From an uncultured Bacteroidales bacterium (GTDB lineage Bacteria > Bacteroidota > Bacteroidia > Bacteroidales > F082): 64,000 nucleotides of DNA. Under the pieces are notes generated by a model, which worked only from the letters and a program-made list of their open reading frames with translations, had not been told where the DNA came from and searched no databases. Of the stretch, positions 9,491 to 17,125 are shown piece after piece. The translations under genes were made by a program, and so were the position numbers. The stretch is from contig CAMYYD010000004.1 in the NCBI GenBank assembly GCA_947303395.1, forward strand, positions 1-64,000, in the 5' to 3' direction. Every line of letters starts with the position of its first letter. The stretch's first letter is position 1.

Positions 9491-10087
9491 CTAAAGCATA
9501 TTTAATAAATCAAAATACATTAGACGGGTACCAAGAGATGTTATGGTACTGTTTTTTCCTACAGTGTAAGCCAATTCCTGCTGTTCGGAAGAAAATAACA
9601 TCTGAAAACCGTTTTTCTGATAGAACGCAATTACTTTTGGGTCGTTTACGGCATCGACAATGATAAATCGACAACCAGATTTGTTGTTGCTTGAGAAAAA
9701 CCATCCTTTTATAAAATCTAGGATTTCGCTTCCGATACCATTCCTGGTGAAGTCAACATTTACTCCTAATCTTCCGATTAAAACGCCAGGATAACGTCGC
9801 AAAGGTTTCTCATGATGCGTTAAGCTTTTCATATAATCTTTTCTGCTTCTAGGAAGGTCGTAAATCCTGATGCTGTCATTTGAAATTGTAAATGAACAAA
9901 CGATAATCGACGGATTTGAGTTCAAACGGAAACAATATGATTTTCCCATTAAATAATGGGAGTATCGGGTGGCATCATTGCGAAAGAAATCGTCGAGGTC
10001 GTTGTTGCCACACGAGAAATATTGACAAGAATTGATAACGTCTTCAGTCAGTTCGCAAAAACTGCACTGCTCAATAAGAAAAGCCAT
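9491..10087 (-). CDS. GNAT-family N-acetyltransferase, toxin-like (module A)
   Basis: A 198-residue protein with the CGNNDLDDFF motif near residues 26-35 that is typical of TacT-like GNAT toxins, the strand IGRLGVN, an acetyl-CoA loop RNGIGSEIL, and the C-terminal AFYQKNGF motif. TacT-type enzymes acetylate aminoacyl-tRNA, but that activity is not shown here; another small-molecule or protein substrate is possible. It follows a 55-residue basic protein gene (10131-10298) by 43 bp, as in a two-gene toxin-antitoxin operon. It is transcribed against the flanking giant genes and ends 8 bp from the small PLGSG gene. Confidence 0.8.
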   Translation of the reverse strand: MAFLIEQCSFCELTEDVINSCQYFSCGNNDLDDFFRNDATRYSHYLMGKSYCFRLNSNPSIIVCSFTISNDSIRIYDLPRSRKDYMKSLTHHEKPLRRYPGVLIGRLGVNVDFTRNGIGSEILDFIKGWFFSSNNKSGCRFIIVDAVNDPKVIAFYQKNGFQMLFSSEQQELAYTVGKNSTITSLGTRLMYFDLLNML

Positions 10088-10130
10088 TTAAAAAAATTAT
10101 AGTTTCAATAAATTTTAGTTGTCCTAATCT

Positions 10131-10298
10131 TTAAAGCAATCCTGATTTACCAAGAATTGCAACTGCCATCTTGCAAAAAGGATGCTGGTCTTGATTCTTT
10201 GAGGCATCGAAATTGCGTTCGGCTTTCTCTGCGTTTAGCAGGAAACCTTTGGCTTCTTTGCCTTTTAATGTCGGAATCGCTTTTATTGCTGTTGCCAT
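10131..10298 (-). CDS. small antitoxin-like protein partnered with GNAT (module A)
   Basis: A 55-residue frame read on the minus strand: starts MATAIKAIPTLKGKEAKGF and ends ILGKSGLL. It has no DNA-binding motif I can name. It lies directly upstream of the GNAT gene and behind a good promoter box (TATTTTTG on the minus strand, 10325-10332). Small Lys-rich proteins beginning this way commonly precede GNAT genes in Bacteroidetes, so an antitoxin or chaperone role is likely but inferred. Confidence 0.65.
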   Translation of the reverse strand: MATAIKAIPTLKGKEAKGFLLNAEKAERNFDASKNQDQHPFCKMAVAILGKSGLL

Positions 10299-10324
10299 AT
10301 CAAATACTTTAACCTTTTCATTTG

Positions 10325-10332
10325 CAAAAATA
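10325..10332 (-). promoter_or_regulatory. promoter -7 box of GNAT module A
   Basis: TATTTTTG on the minus strand, about 27 bp before the ATG of the small gene. Confidence 0.65.
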
Positions 10333-10416
10333 ATAAAAATTTTTATATATGTTACTTTTTTTTCTTTTTGCGGGCCACCGTGCCTGAGACGACCTGGCGC
10401 GAAGCGAGGAATATTA

Positions 10417-10977
10417 TTAATCGCTCACGTCGTTCAAATCGAAATACAGGAGCCTGGTTTTATCATTTGCATCTTCCTCATTAAGAGGAATAAATCCATT
10501 TTTTTGATAAAACGGAATTGCATCGGAATAAGCATCGACAGTGAGAAAGCGGCAACCGGTCTGATTGTAAAAAGCGAAAAAAGTCTTTATGAATTTAATT
10601 AAAAGAGAGCCAAAATTCTTTCCCTTCATACATTTCGAAACCGCGAACCGTCCTATCTTAACTGAAGGATAACTTTTTAACCGTTTGCGATTGTTAAATC
10701 GTCTGCTAAACCTGTTGTATTTCGTTTTGTCATCAAAATCACTTATGGAAATCTTGTCGTTCGACAAACTAAAGAATGCCACAATGTCTTGTGGATTGTT
10801 TTTGTCTTTTAACACATAACTGACAGCAAGTTTTTCTGTTCTGAATAAAGATGACTGATTCAAGATAAAATCATTCAAGTCATTGTCTCCACAATCGAAT
10901 GATTCTATCTTGTCGGTGCTTTCTAATCTCTTTACTTTGTATAACTGCTTAAAGGCTTCATATTGGTTCTGTATCAT
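10417..10977 (-). CDS. GNAT-family N-acetyltransferase, toxin-like (module B)
   Basis: A 186-residue protein with the CGDNDLNDFI motif, IGRFAV strand, an acetyl-CoA loop (KGKNFGSLL) and IPFYQKNGFIPL near the C-terminus. It is a distant paralogue of the GNAT at 9491. It starts 3 bp after the stop of a 51-residue gene, so the two are almost certainly co-transcribed. The family includes TacT-like toxins; whether this copy is toxic or active is not shown by the sequence. Two GNAT modules in tandem, each with a different small partner, suggest independent acquisitions at one permissive site. Confidence 0.8.
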   Translation of the reverse strand: MIQNQYEAFKQLYKVKRLESTDKIESFDCGDNDLNDFILNQSSLFRTEKLAVSYVLKDKNNPQDIVAFFSLSNDKISISDFDDKTKYNRFSRRFNNRKRLKSYPSVKIGRFAVSKCMKGKNFGSLLIKFIKTFFAFYNQTGCRFLTVDAYSDAIPFYQKNGFIPLNEEDANDKTRLLYFDLNDVSD

Positions 10978-10980
10978 AGT

Positions 10981-11136
10981 TTAAAAATTTTCTCTTATTG
11001 CCATTACAGCCTCAAAAGCAGCTATTCGATCTGCTCTTTCTTCGGGCGTTTCCGTCCGTTTTTCCTTCATGCGCGCTAGAAATCGGCGGGCATCCTTCCC
11101 GTACAATATCGGGGTTTCTTTAATTGGTCTGGACAT
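10981..11136 (-). CDS. small antitoxin-like protein partnered with GNAT (module B)
   Basis: A 51-residue protein starting MSRPIKETPILYGKDARRF and ending in an Arg/Glu/Ala-rich helix (TPEERADRIAAFEAVMAIR). I chose the ATG at 11136 and not the longer in-frame start because the latter overlaps the promoter box at 11165-11172. Proteins with the PI-KETPIL-GKDARRF beginning are common upstream of toxin-like genes in Bacteroidetes. The antitoxin role is inferred from position. Confidence 0.7.
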   Translation of the reverse strand: MSRPIKETPILYGKDARRFLARMKEKRTETPEERADRIAAFEAVMAIRENF

Positions 11137-11164
11137 AATACTAATTTTTAAAAAGTTTGCACTG

Positions 11165-11172
11165 CAAAAATA
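11165..11172 (-). promoter_or_regulatory. promoter -7 box of GNAT module B
   Basis: TATTTTTG on the minus strand, 28 bp before the chosen ATG. It is divergent from the promoter of giant 3. Confidence 0.65.
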
Positions 11173-11215
11173 CAAAAAATTTCTTTCATGCAGCTGAGAT
11201 TTGAAATTTTTTCCT

Positions 11216-11223
11216 TATCTTTG
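11216..11223 (+). promoter_or_regulatory. second upstream promoter-like box (TATCTTTG)
   Basis: TATCTTTG followed by CAAATG, about 85 bp upstream of the main promoter box of giant 3. It could give a longer leader for giant 3 or be fortuitous. Confidence 0.35.
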
Positions 11224-11264
11224 CAAATGAAGATAATTCGGTGTAAATGGTAATTGAAAATATT

Positions 11265-11280
11265 TTCCTCAATTGAGGAA
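11265..11280 (+). promoter_or_regulatory. perfect 16-bp palindrome, operator candidate
   Basis: TTCCTCAATTGAGGAA is a perfect palindrome centred about 42 bp before the expected start of transcription of giant 3, where a dimeric regulator could bind. It lies in the divergent region between GNAT module B and giant 3. Confidence 0.4.
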
Positions 11281-11300
11281 TAATGTTGGAAATATATTAG

Positions 11301-11308
11301 TATCTTTG
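11301..11308 (+). promoter_or_regulatory. promoter -7 box (TATCTTTG) of giant gene 3
   Basis: TATCTTTGCAGCCCGAAAAA is shared with the promoter of giant 4 at 17069. The predicted leader is about 33 nt. Confidence 0.75.
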
Positions 11309-11347
11309 CAGCCCGAAAAAAACTGAACTGATTAATTAATAAAACAA

Positions 11348-14300
11348 ATGATAATGAAGAATTTAGCTTTTTCAAAGAAGTTTATTTTTACACTGTTTGC
11401 AGTACTGTTTGGCGTAAATTTGTGGGGACAAGAACCAAAAACAGACCTGATAGATCTTGGGGATTGTACAATAACAATTAATAATAATATTCCTTATTTA
11501 TGTACATCGACTAATGTAACAGTAGAGTCGTCACATGTTAGTGTATGGTATAAAGATGACAATGACGATATTCAATATGTAACTTCAGGATTTACTATCA
11601 GTATTGTTAATAGTGAAAATGTACCTGTAACAATAGGCGAAAATAATTTTGCAGTAGGGAAATATACACTGACTGTAACAGCTATAACAGGTGAAGGTGC
11701 AACTTGTGAGAATTCACAAACTAGAGATTTTTATGTTTTGCCAGGAAGTAATACTTATTATACTATTTCTGACGAAACTGATTGGAATAGATTCGCAGAT
11801 TGTGTTAATGATAAATATAGTTTTGATGGATTGACTGTAAAACTCACACCGTCATCATCCACATTGAATGTTACAACAATGGTCTATAATGATACGTATC
11901 CTTTCAGTGGAACTTTTGATGGAAATAATAAAACATTAGATGTTAGTTATTCTGGGGAAAGTTATTATATGGCTCCTTTCTATTATACGGAAGGTGCTAC
12001 TATAAAGAATCTTAATGTTACTGGAAATATTGTTGTAGCCAAAGATGATGATGGATATGGTTACTCGGCTGGTCTTATATATTCTAATACTTCTGGTGAA
12101 TATGTAACAAGAAATACAGTTGTACAGGATGTTATTGTTAGTGTAAATATTACGGGTATAGATGATGATGATAATGAAATAATCGCCGGAGATTATTGTG
12201 GTGGCTTTGCTGTTTATAGCGCCTATCTTGATTTTTCTAATTGTGTATATAATGGTAGAATTGTAGCGGGTAATGATTGCGGCGGTTTTAGTGCATCTTA
12301 TTATGACTCAGGAAATGCAACATTTGAAAACTGTATTTTTGATCCATTAGAAGGCAGTGCAATTGAAAGTGGTGCAACTTTTGCTACAAATAGTACATCA
12401 TGGACGGGTTGTTACTATACCGACAACTTAGGTATGACAGAACAAGGTGTTGAAGCTTTCTTGGACGAAGTACCAGCAGGAAGTATTGGTAAAGACATGA
12501 ATAACAATATACTTGGTTATGATGTTTATAAAAAAGTTGCTGTCGGTATAACTGGTGTAAATAATACATATTTATATAGAGAAGAAGGATACACAATTAA
12601 TCCTGTTGTTACTTTCGATGATGTTATTGCAAATAATGAAAATAATTATTGTACTGTTACAATAGTACCGAGTACGGTTAAAGAAATAGGTGAATATACA
12701 CTTACAATTACCAGTAATAACTCACAAGATTATTATGGCTCATATATAAAGAAATTTTATGTTATTAACGCTAATCTTTCTGGTTCAGGTACAGAACCAG
12801 ATCCATATATTATTGATAGCGAAGACGACTGGATTTGTTTTGCCTCTTATGTGAATAACGATAATTCTGAAGGAAAATATTTCAAACTAACAGACAATAT
12901 CTCCGTTACAACTATGGTAGGTACCCCTGAGCATCCGTTCAAAGGTACTTTCACTGGACGAATTGGCAACACTTATGGCGCATATACTCTAACTTTTAAT
13001 TGCGGATCATCTTTTTATGATGCAACAAGTGAAGAAATTGTTGCTCCGTTCCGTTATACTGATGGATCTACAATAGCATCACTTATTGTTGAAGGAGCCA
13101 TTCATACTAAAGTAGGTAAAGAAGCCGGTTTGATAGGTGTAAATTCTTTCACAACTGGAAGGGCAACAACATTAGAGTATATTATCAACAATATGAATTT
13201 TCATTGCTATGAAGAGCTTTGGGATGCTGAAGGTGGCGGTTATGCTTATGATGGCAGCAATATACATTTTTCATATTGTTCGTATGAGGGTACTATTTCA
13301 GCCAGCAATTATCATGGCGGATTTTGTGGAAAAGCTAATGGAAATACAGAGTTCGTAAGATGCCTCTTTGACCCGAAGGAGGGGAGTATGTATTGGGCGG
13401 AAAACTTCGTTTACGATGCTCAAGGTGCTACTATCAATTATAATGGATCGGGTTCTGGTGTAGAAGATGGCTGTTACTATTCTTTGGGCAACAACCAGGA
13501 AGAATCAGATCAGGGTACCATGGTATATGTAAATGTAGTTCCTGAAGAGAATATTGGACACAAAATCACCACTTTCCATGAGAAACAGATTTACAAACCT
13601 GTGACGGTGGTTATTAGCGGTGTGCAGAAAAGATATGTTTATGACAATGGTAACGAATTGCTAAACATATCATCGGTAGGTGTGACTTTTGATGGAGGGA
13701 ATGCTATTACAAACAACTGGTGTAGTAAAGAAATAACCAACAGTTCGTCGGTGGTCGTTGCGAGTGTTAGCGCCATAGGCACATATACGCTTACGATAAC
13801 TGCTCCAAAGGCAGGTGTAGAGTCAGATTATCTTGGTACAGTGACCATGTTGATTCGTGTTGTTGAATCATCTAGTGCAGGTTGGACGGGTTTGCAGGCT
13901 AAATTATCAGGTTCGGATGCAACAATAAATTTAACAGAAAACATTACAGCGGGTTCTGGTGATGTGTGTTTGGTTGTTGAAGGTAACAACAGGACGGTTA
14001 CTATCAATTTAAATGGATATACGATAGATAGAGGTTTTTATCAAAATGGTACTTGGTCGGACCCTGTTGTTGGCGGTCAAGTTTTAAAAGTTAACAGTGG
14101 CTGTACGGTCATAATAAACGGTCCTGGAACCATTAAGGGAGGCTGCAATAAGGCTTCAAGTAATGCAGAACATGCTGAAAACAGCGATGGTGGCGGTATC
14201 GTCAACAGGGGAACATTGACACTTAACAATGTTATTGTTAGAGACAATAAATGTGTTAAGGTTAGTGACAATAACACATCCCGTACTGCTAGAGGCGGTG

Positions 14301-16627
14301 GCGTCTACAGTGGTAAAAACAGTAATTTAACAATAAACGGATGCGATATTACAAATAATTCTGCCGAAGGCGGTGGTGGCGGTATTTTTGTTTACCAAGC
14401 GACAAATTTCATTATGAACAAATACGATTCAAGTGTTAAGCCAAATATTCATAGTAATAAATCTAAAGACAAAGGTGGTGGTATCCGTGTGGATGCAAAC
14501 AATTCGACAAATGCAACCTTAAATGATTGCGATATTAATAACAATACGGTTGAGTTTCTTAGCGAATTGAGTGTGTCGAATGGCGGTGGAATACATTTGG
14601 ATGGAGGTATTTTGACATTGAATAGATGTGAAATTACGCACAACCGAGCTAGTAAATTTGGAGGCGGCATATATATTATGGGTGGTCAACTGAGGGCCAA
14701 TGATTGCTCTATTAACTACAATATGTCTTACGATGAAACAGATAGATTTGACGGATGCGGTGGCGGTATATGTCTGTTAGGTGGTAAATGCTATCTGAAT
14801 GGCGGTACTATTTCCAATAATTCAAGTAGTGTTATTGATGGCGGCGGCATTTATGTTAATTCCGGTACATTATTAAGCATACAAGGAACGGTGAATATTA
14901 CTGAAAATTGGAAATTTATAAGTAATACAGGCGGTAGTATACAAACCACAAATGTATATTTGGTTAAGGCAGATGGGAAAATAACAATTGCAGGTAATCT
15001 TTCGAGTTCTGTCATCGGTGTGTCAAAAAAGGGTGATACAGGCGTTTTTACCAGCGGACTTAATGGAAAAGGAACTATAGCCAATTTCTCGAGTGATAAT
15101 TCAGTCTATTCAATTGTGTCGTATAATAACGAAGCAAAATTAACAACAATAAGTCCTGTAGACCCTCCAGTATCAGGCGTTTGGGAAATTAACGAACCGG
15201 TGATTCTTAAAACAACAGTTCCATCGGTTGAACATAATGTTACAAGTATCGTAATTCGTAATAACGGATGTTTGTATGTCAATAGCGGAGGTTATATCAA
15301 TGGTGTGTCAATTACTAATAATACAAATAATGCTGAAACCAAACTGGTTATTAATGGAGGACAAGTTATTCCTTCAAATCCTGGTGTTCTGGCAACAGTG
15401 AAAAAAGATATCTCTTATGCTTTACCTTTAAGCCAAGGAAACTGGTATCTGATATCCTCGCCACTTGTTACTCCAACAGGCGAGAATCCGGTGGTTTATA
15501 ATCCGATAAGCATACTTTATAATACAAACCTTATCGTTAAGAATGCCAATAATTATCCTGAATACGATTTATATCGTTTCAATGAAGGAGCAACAGCACA
15601 AGAAAACGGGTATGAATTACAGTGGGAGAACTACAGAGCTAATCATAATGATTTCACAACACTTGCAAAAGGTCGTGGCTATCTGTACCGCAATTATAAT
15701 AATTACACTATAACAATGACAGGAGCTATTAGTATTGAAAGCCCAATCAATTACGCATTGTCATATCATTCAGAAGTAAATAGTCATGATAATATATTTA
15801 AAGGCTTCAACATTATTGGAAACCCATATACACACAATATTTCAAAAGGTATTACTGGTGCTGCAATTCCAAATACTTATTTGGAAGCAAAATACTATGT
15901 TCTTGATGAAACAGACGGTTCATGGGATTTGACAAATGATGGCACTGCAATTCCTCCTGTTACAGGTATTCTTGTTCAGGCAAAATCGGCCAACACATTG
16001 ACGATAACTAATTCAACAACTGTTGGTGGAAGCAAGGGCGTTGCTAACAATAACATCTGGTTTACAGTAGCAAACAGCAAGTATGACGACAGAGCTTGCG
16101 TCGAGTTCAGATATGGACGTGGTTTGAACAAGATCGCACATCCAAATGAAAACGTCCCGATGCTTTATATCCGTCACAACGACGAGGATTTTGCTTCGGT
16201 GGATATGAATCCTGAGGCAAAGCAATTTGATTTGTATTTCGAGGCTGCGACTTTAGGTCAGTACACTTTAACCGTTAACCCGCAAGGCAATTACAGCTAT
16301 CTGCATCTTATCGACAAGGTGGCTGAAGAAGATATCGATTTGCTTGAAGATAATGAATATTCGTTTATCGGATCGCCAATAGATAACGCTGACAGATTTG
16401 TTGTCAGATTGGAGAACTCAGAGAACGCTGAGAACTCGGTGTTTGCTTATCAGAACGGCAACGACATCGTGGTTTGCGGCGATGGTGAATTGCAGGTGTT
16501 CGATGTGATGGGACGACTGGTGATGCAGAAATATGTGAGCGGTGTAGAATCGATTGCAACACCGATGACAACAGGCGTTTATATTATGAGATTAAACGAG
16601 AACACACAGAAGATAGTTGTAAGATAG
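11348..16627 (+). CDS. giant T9SS-type secreted beta-helix protein, copy 3
   Basis: 1759 residues from ATG-ATA-ATG. The signal peptide ends VNLWGQ. Domain order: an N-terminal Ig-like segment to about residue 130 (absent from the other copies), GLUG-like domain one (residues 135-330), an Ig-like linker, GLUG-like domain two (EPDPYIIDSEDDW, HPFKGTFTG), another Ig-like linker, a beta-helix with many GGGI turns (residues 880-1220), then the conserved C-terminal module (GNWYLISSPLV, ARGRGYLYRN-like, GFNIIGNPYTHNI, YLHLIDKVAEEDIDLL) and a T9SS type-A-like tail. Residues from about 500 onward are closely repeated in giant 4, marking a tandem duplication. The gene is visibly AT-rich next to purF. 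Presumed surface protein; no catalytic motif. Confidence 0.88.
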   Translation: MIMKNLAFSKKFIFTLFAVLFGVNLWGQEPKTDLIDLGDCTITINNNIPYLCTSTNVTVESSHVSVWYKDDNDDIQYVTSGFTISIVNSENVPVTIGENNFAVGKYTLTVTAITGEGATCENSQTRDFYVLPGSNTYYTISDETDWNRFADCVNDKYSFDGLTVKLTPSSSTLNVTTMVYNDTYPFSGTFDGNNKTLDVSYSGESYYMAPFYYTEGATIKNLNVTGNIVVAKDDDGYGYSAGLIYSNTSGEYVTRNTVVQDVIVSVNITGIDDDDNEIIAGDYCGGFAVYSAYLDFSNCVYNGRIVAGNDCGGFSASYYDSGNATFENCIFDPLEGSAIESGATFATNSTSWTGCYYTDNLGMTEQGVEAFLDEVPAGSIGKDMNNNILGYDVYKKVAVGITGVNNTYLYREEGYTINPVVTFDDVIANNENNYCTVTIVPSTVKEIGEYTLTITSNNSQDYYGSYIKKFYVINANLSGSGTEPDPYIIDSEDDWICFASYVNNDNSEGKYFKLTDNISVTTMVGTPEHPFKGTFTGRIGNTYGAYTLTFNCGSSFYDATSEEIVAPFRYTDGSTIASLIVEGAIHTKVGKEAGLIGVNSFTTGRATTLEYIINNMNFHCYEELWDAEGGGYAYDGSNIHFSYCSYEGTISASNYHGGFCGKANGNTEFVRCLFDPKEGSMYWAENFVYDAQGATINYNGSGSGVEDGCYYSLGNNQEESDQGTMVYVNVVPEENIGHKITTFHEKQIYKPVTVVISGVQKRYVYDNGNELLNISSVGVTFDGGNAITNNWCSKEITNSSSVVVASVSAIGTYTLTITAPKAGVESDYLGTVTMLIRVVESSSAGWTGLQAKLSGSDATINLTENITAGSGDVCLVVEGNNRTVTINLNGYTIDRGFYQNGTWSDPVVGGQVLKVNSGCTVIINGPGTIKGGCNKASSNAEHAENSDGGGIVNRGTLTLNNVIVRDNKCVKVSDNNTSRTARGGGVYSGKNSNLTINGCDITNNSAEGGGGGIFVYQATNFIMNKYDSSVKPNIHSNKSKDKGGGIRVDANNSTNATLNDCDINNNTVEFLSELSVSNGGGIHLDGGILTLNRCEITHNRASKFGGGIYIMGGQLRANDCSINYNMSYDETDRFDGCGGGICLLGGKCYLNGGTISNNSSSVIDGGGIYVNSGTLLSIQGTVNITENWKFISNTGGSIQTTNVYLVKADGKITIAGNLSSSVIGVSKKGDTGVFTSGLNGKGTIANFSSDNSVYSIVSYNNEAKLTTISPVDPPVSGVWEINEPVILKTTVPSVEHNVTSIVIRNNGCLYVNSGGYINGVSITNNTNNAETKLVINGGQVIPSNPGVLATVKKDISYALPLSQGNWYLISSPLVTPTGENPVVYNPISILYNTNLIVKNANNYPEYDLYRFNEGATAQENGYELQWENYRANHNDFTTLAKGRGYLYRNYNNYTITMTGAISIESPINYALSYHSEVNSHDNIFKGFNIIGNPYTHNISKGITGAAIPNTYLEAKYYVLDETDGSWDLTNDGTAIPPVTGILVQAKSANTLTITNSTTVGGSKGVANNNIWFTVANSKYDDRACVEFRYGRGLNKIAHPNENVPMLYIRHNDEDFASVDMNPEAKQFDLYFEAATLGQYTLTVNPQGNYSYLHLIDKVAEEDIDLLEDNEYSFIGSPIDNADRFVVRLENSENAENSVFAYQNGNDIVVCGDGELQVFDVMGRLVMQKYVSGVESIATPMTTGVYIMRLNENTQKIVVR

Positions 16628-16634
16628 AGTTATT

Positions 16635-16682
16635 GCCCAGCCCTTAAAGACTTTAAGGTCATTAAGGGCTTTAAGGCTGGGC
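16635..16682 (+). repeat. 48-bp intergenic hairpin, copy 3
   Basis: Same sequence as the copies at 3884 and 9131. Flanking bases from the KIVVR codons to the small gene's start are also conserved, although the coding sequence further upstream has diverged slightly. Confidence 0.9.
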
Positions 16683-16719
16683 AGAAACAATTAAATTTGT
16701 ATATAACAATTAAATAGAT

Positions 16720-16983
16720 ATGTATATGAAAAGAATAGTATTAGCAATTTTATTGATGACAATGGTTTTGGGCGCAAGCGCTCAGACTGATGGTTTCTTC
16801 AAAGATGGAGGCAGTGCAAACGATTACAGCCGTACTAGTTCTGGCTCAGACCCTGCGCTGCCGAGACTTCCTGGCTATGGCGTTGGAGCAACTAACAACG
16901 ATCAGACGGCTCCGCTGGGAAGCGGATTGCTGGTGATGACAGCATTAGGTGCAGGATATGCTGCATATAAGAAGAGACGTTAG
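16720..16983 (+). CDS. small secreted protein with PLGSG-type C-terminal signal, copy 3
   Basis: An 87-residue protein (85 from MKRIVL). Signal peptide ending ASAQ, TDGFFKDGG, a linker almost identical to the copy at 9216, and TAPLGSGLLVMTALGAGYA with AYKKRR. The stop codon is the first TAG of a TTAGTC-type 7-bp repeat that begins at 16981. It is the last small gene of the tandem array: giant 4 downstream has none. Confidence 0.87.
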   Translation: MYMKRIVLAILLMTMVLGASAQTDGFFKDGGSANDYSRTSSGSDPALPRLPGYGVGATNNDQTAPLGSGLLVMTALGAGYAAYKKRR

Positions 16984-17029
16984 TCTTTAGTCGTTAGTCA
17001 TTAGACAGAACTATCGACTAAGGTCTAAA
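16984..17029. repeat. 7-bp-period TTAGTC/TTAGAC inverted repeat
   Basis: Units TAGTCTT, TAGTCGT, TAGTCAT, TAGACAG are followed by an opposing arm CGACTAAGGTCTAA. This is a variant of the TTAGACC family found at 27588, 43221 and 44560. Confidence 0.6.
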
Positions 17030-17032
17030 AAA

Positions 17033-17067
17033 ATTGAAATATTGGGTTCGATATTTCAATTTTTTTA
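17033..17067 (+). terminator. intrinsic terminator fused to the promoter of giant 4
   Basis: ATTGAAATAT and ATATTTCAAT form a perfect 10-bp stem with an 8-nt loop, followed by seven T. The T-run runs into TATCTTTG at 17069. Confidence 0.85.
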
Positions 17068-17068
17068 T

Positions 17069-17076
17069 TATCTTTG
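17069..17076 (+). promoter_or_regulatory. promoter -7 box (TATCTTTG) of giant gene 4
   Basis: The same TATCTTTGCAGCCCG context as giant 3. The leader would be about 40 nt and contains a hairpin (17093-17112). Confidence 0.75.
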
Positions 17077-17092
17077 CAGCCCGAAAAAATAG

Positions 17093-17112
17093 GGGCAAAT
17101 AATGATTTGCCC
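17093..17112 (+). promoter_or_regulatory. leader hairpin with an ATG in its loop
   Basis: GGGCAAAT and ATTTGCCC form a perfect 8-bp stem; the 4-nt loop AATG holds an in-frame ATG. It is absent from the otherwise similar leader of giant 3. It could affect start choice at 17102 or 17126. Confidence 0.5.
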
Positions 17113-17125
17113 ATACAAAAAACAA

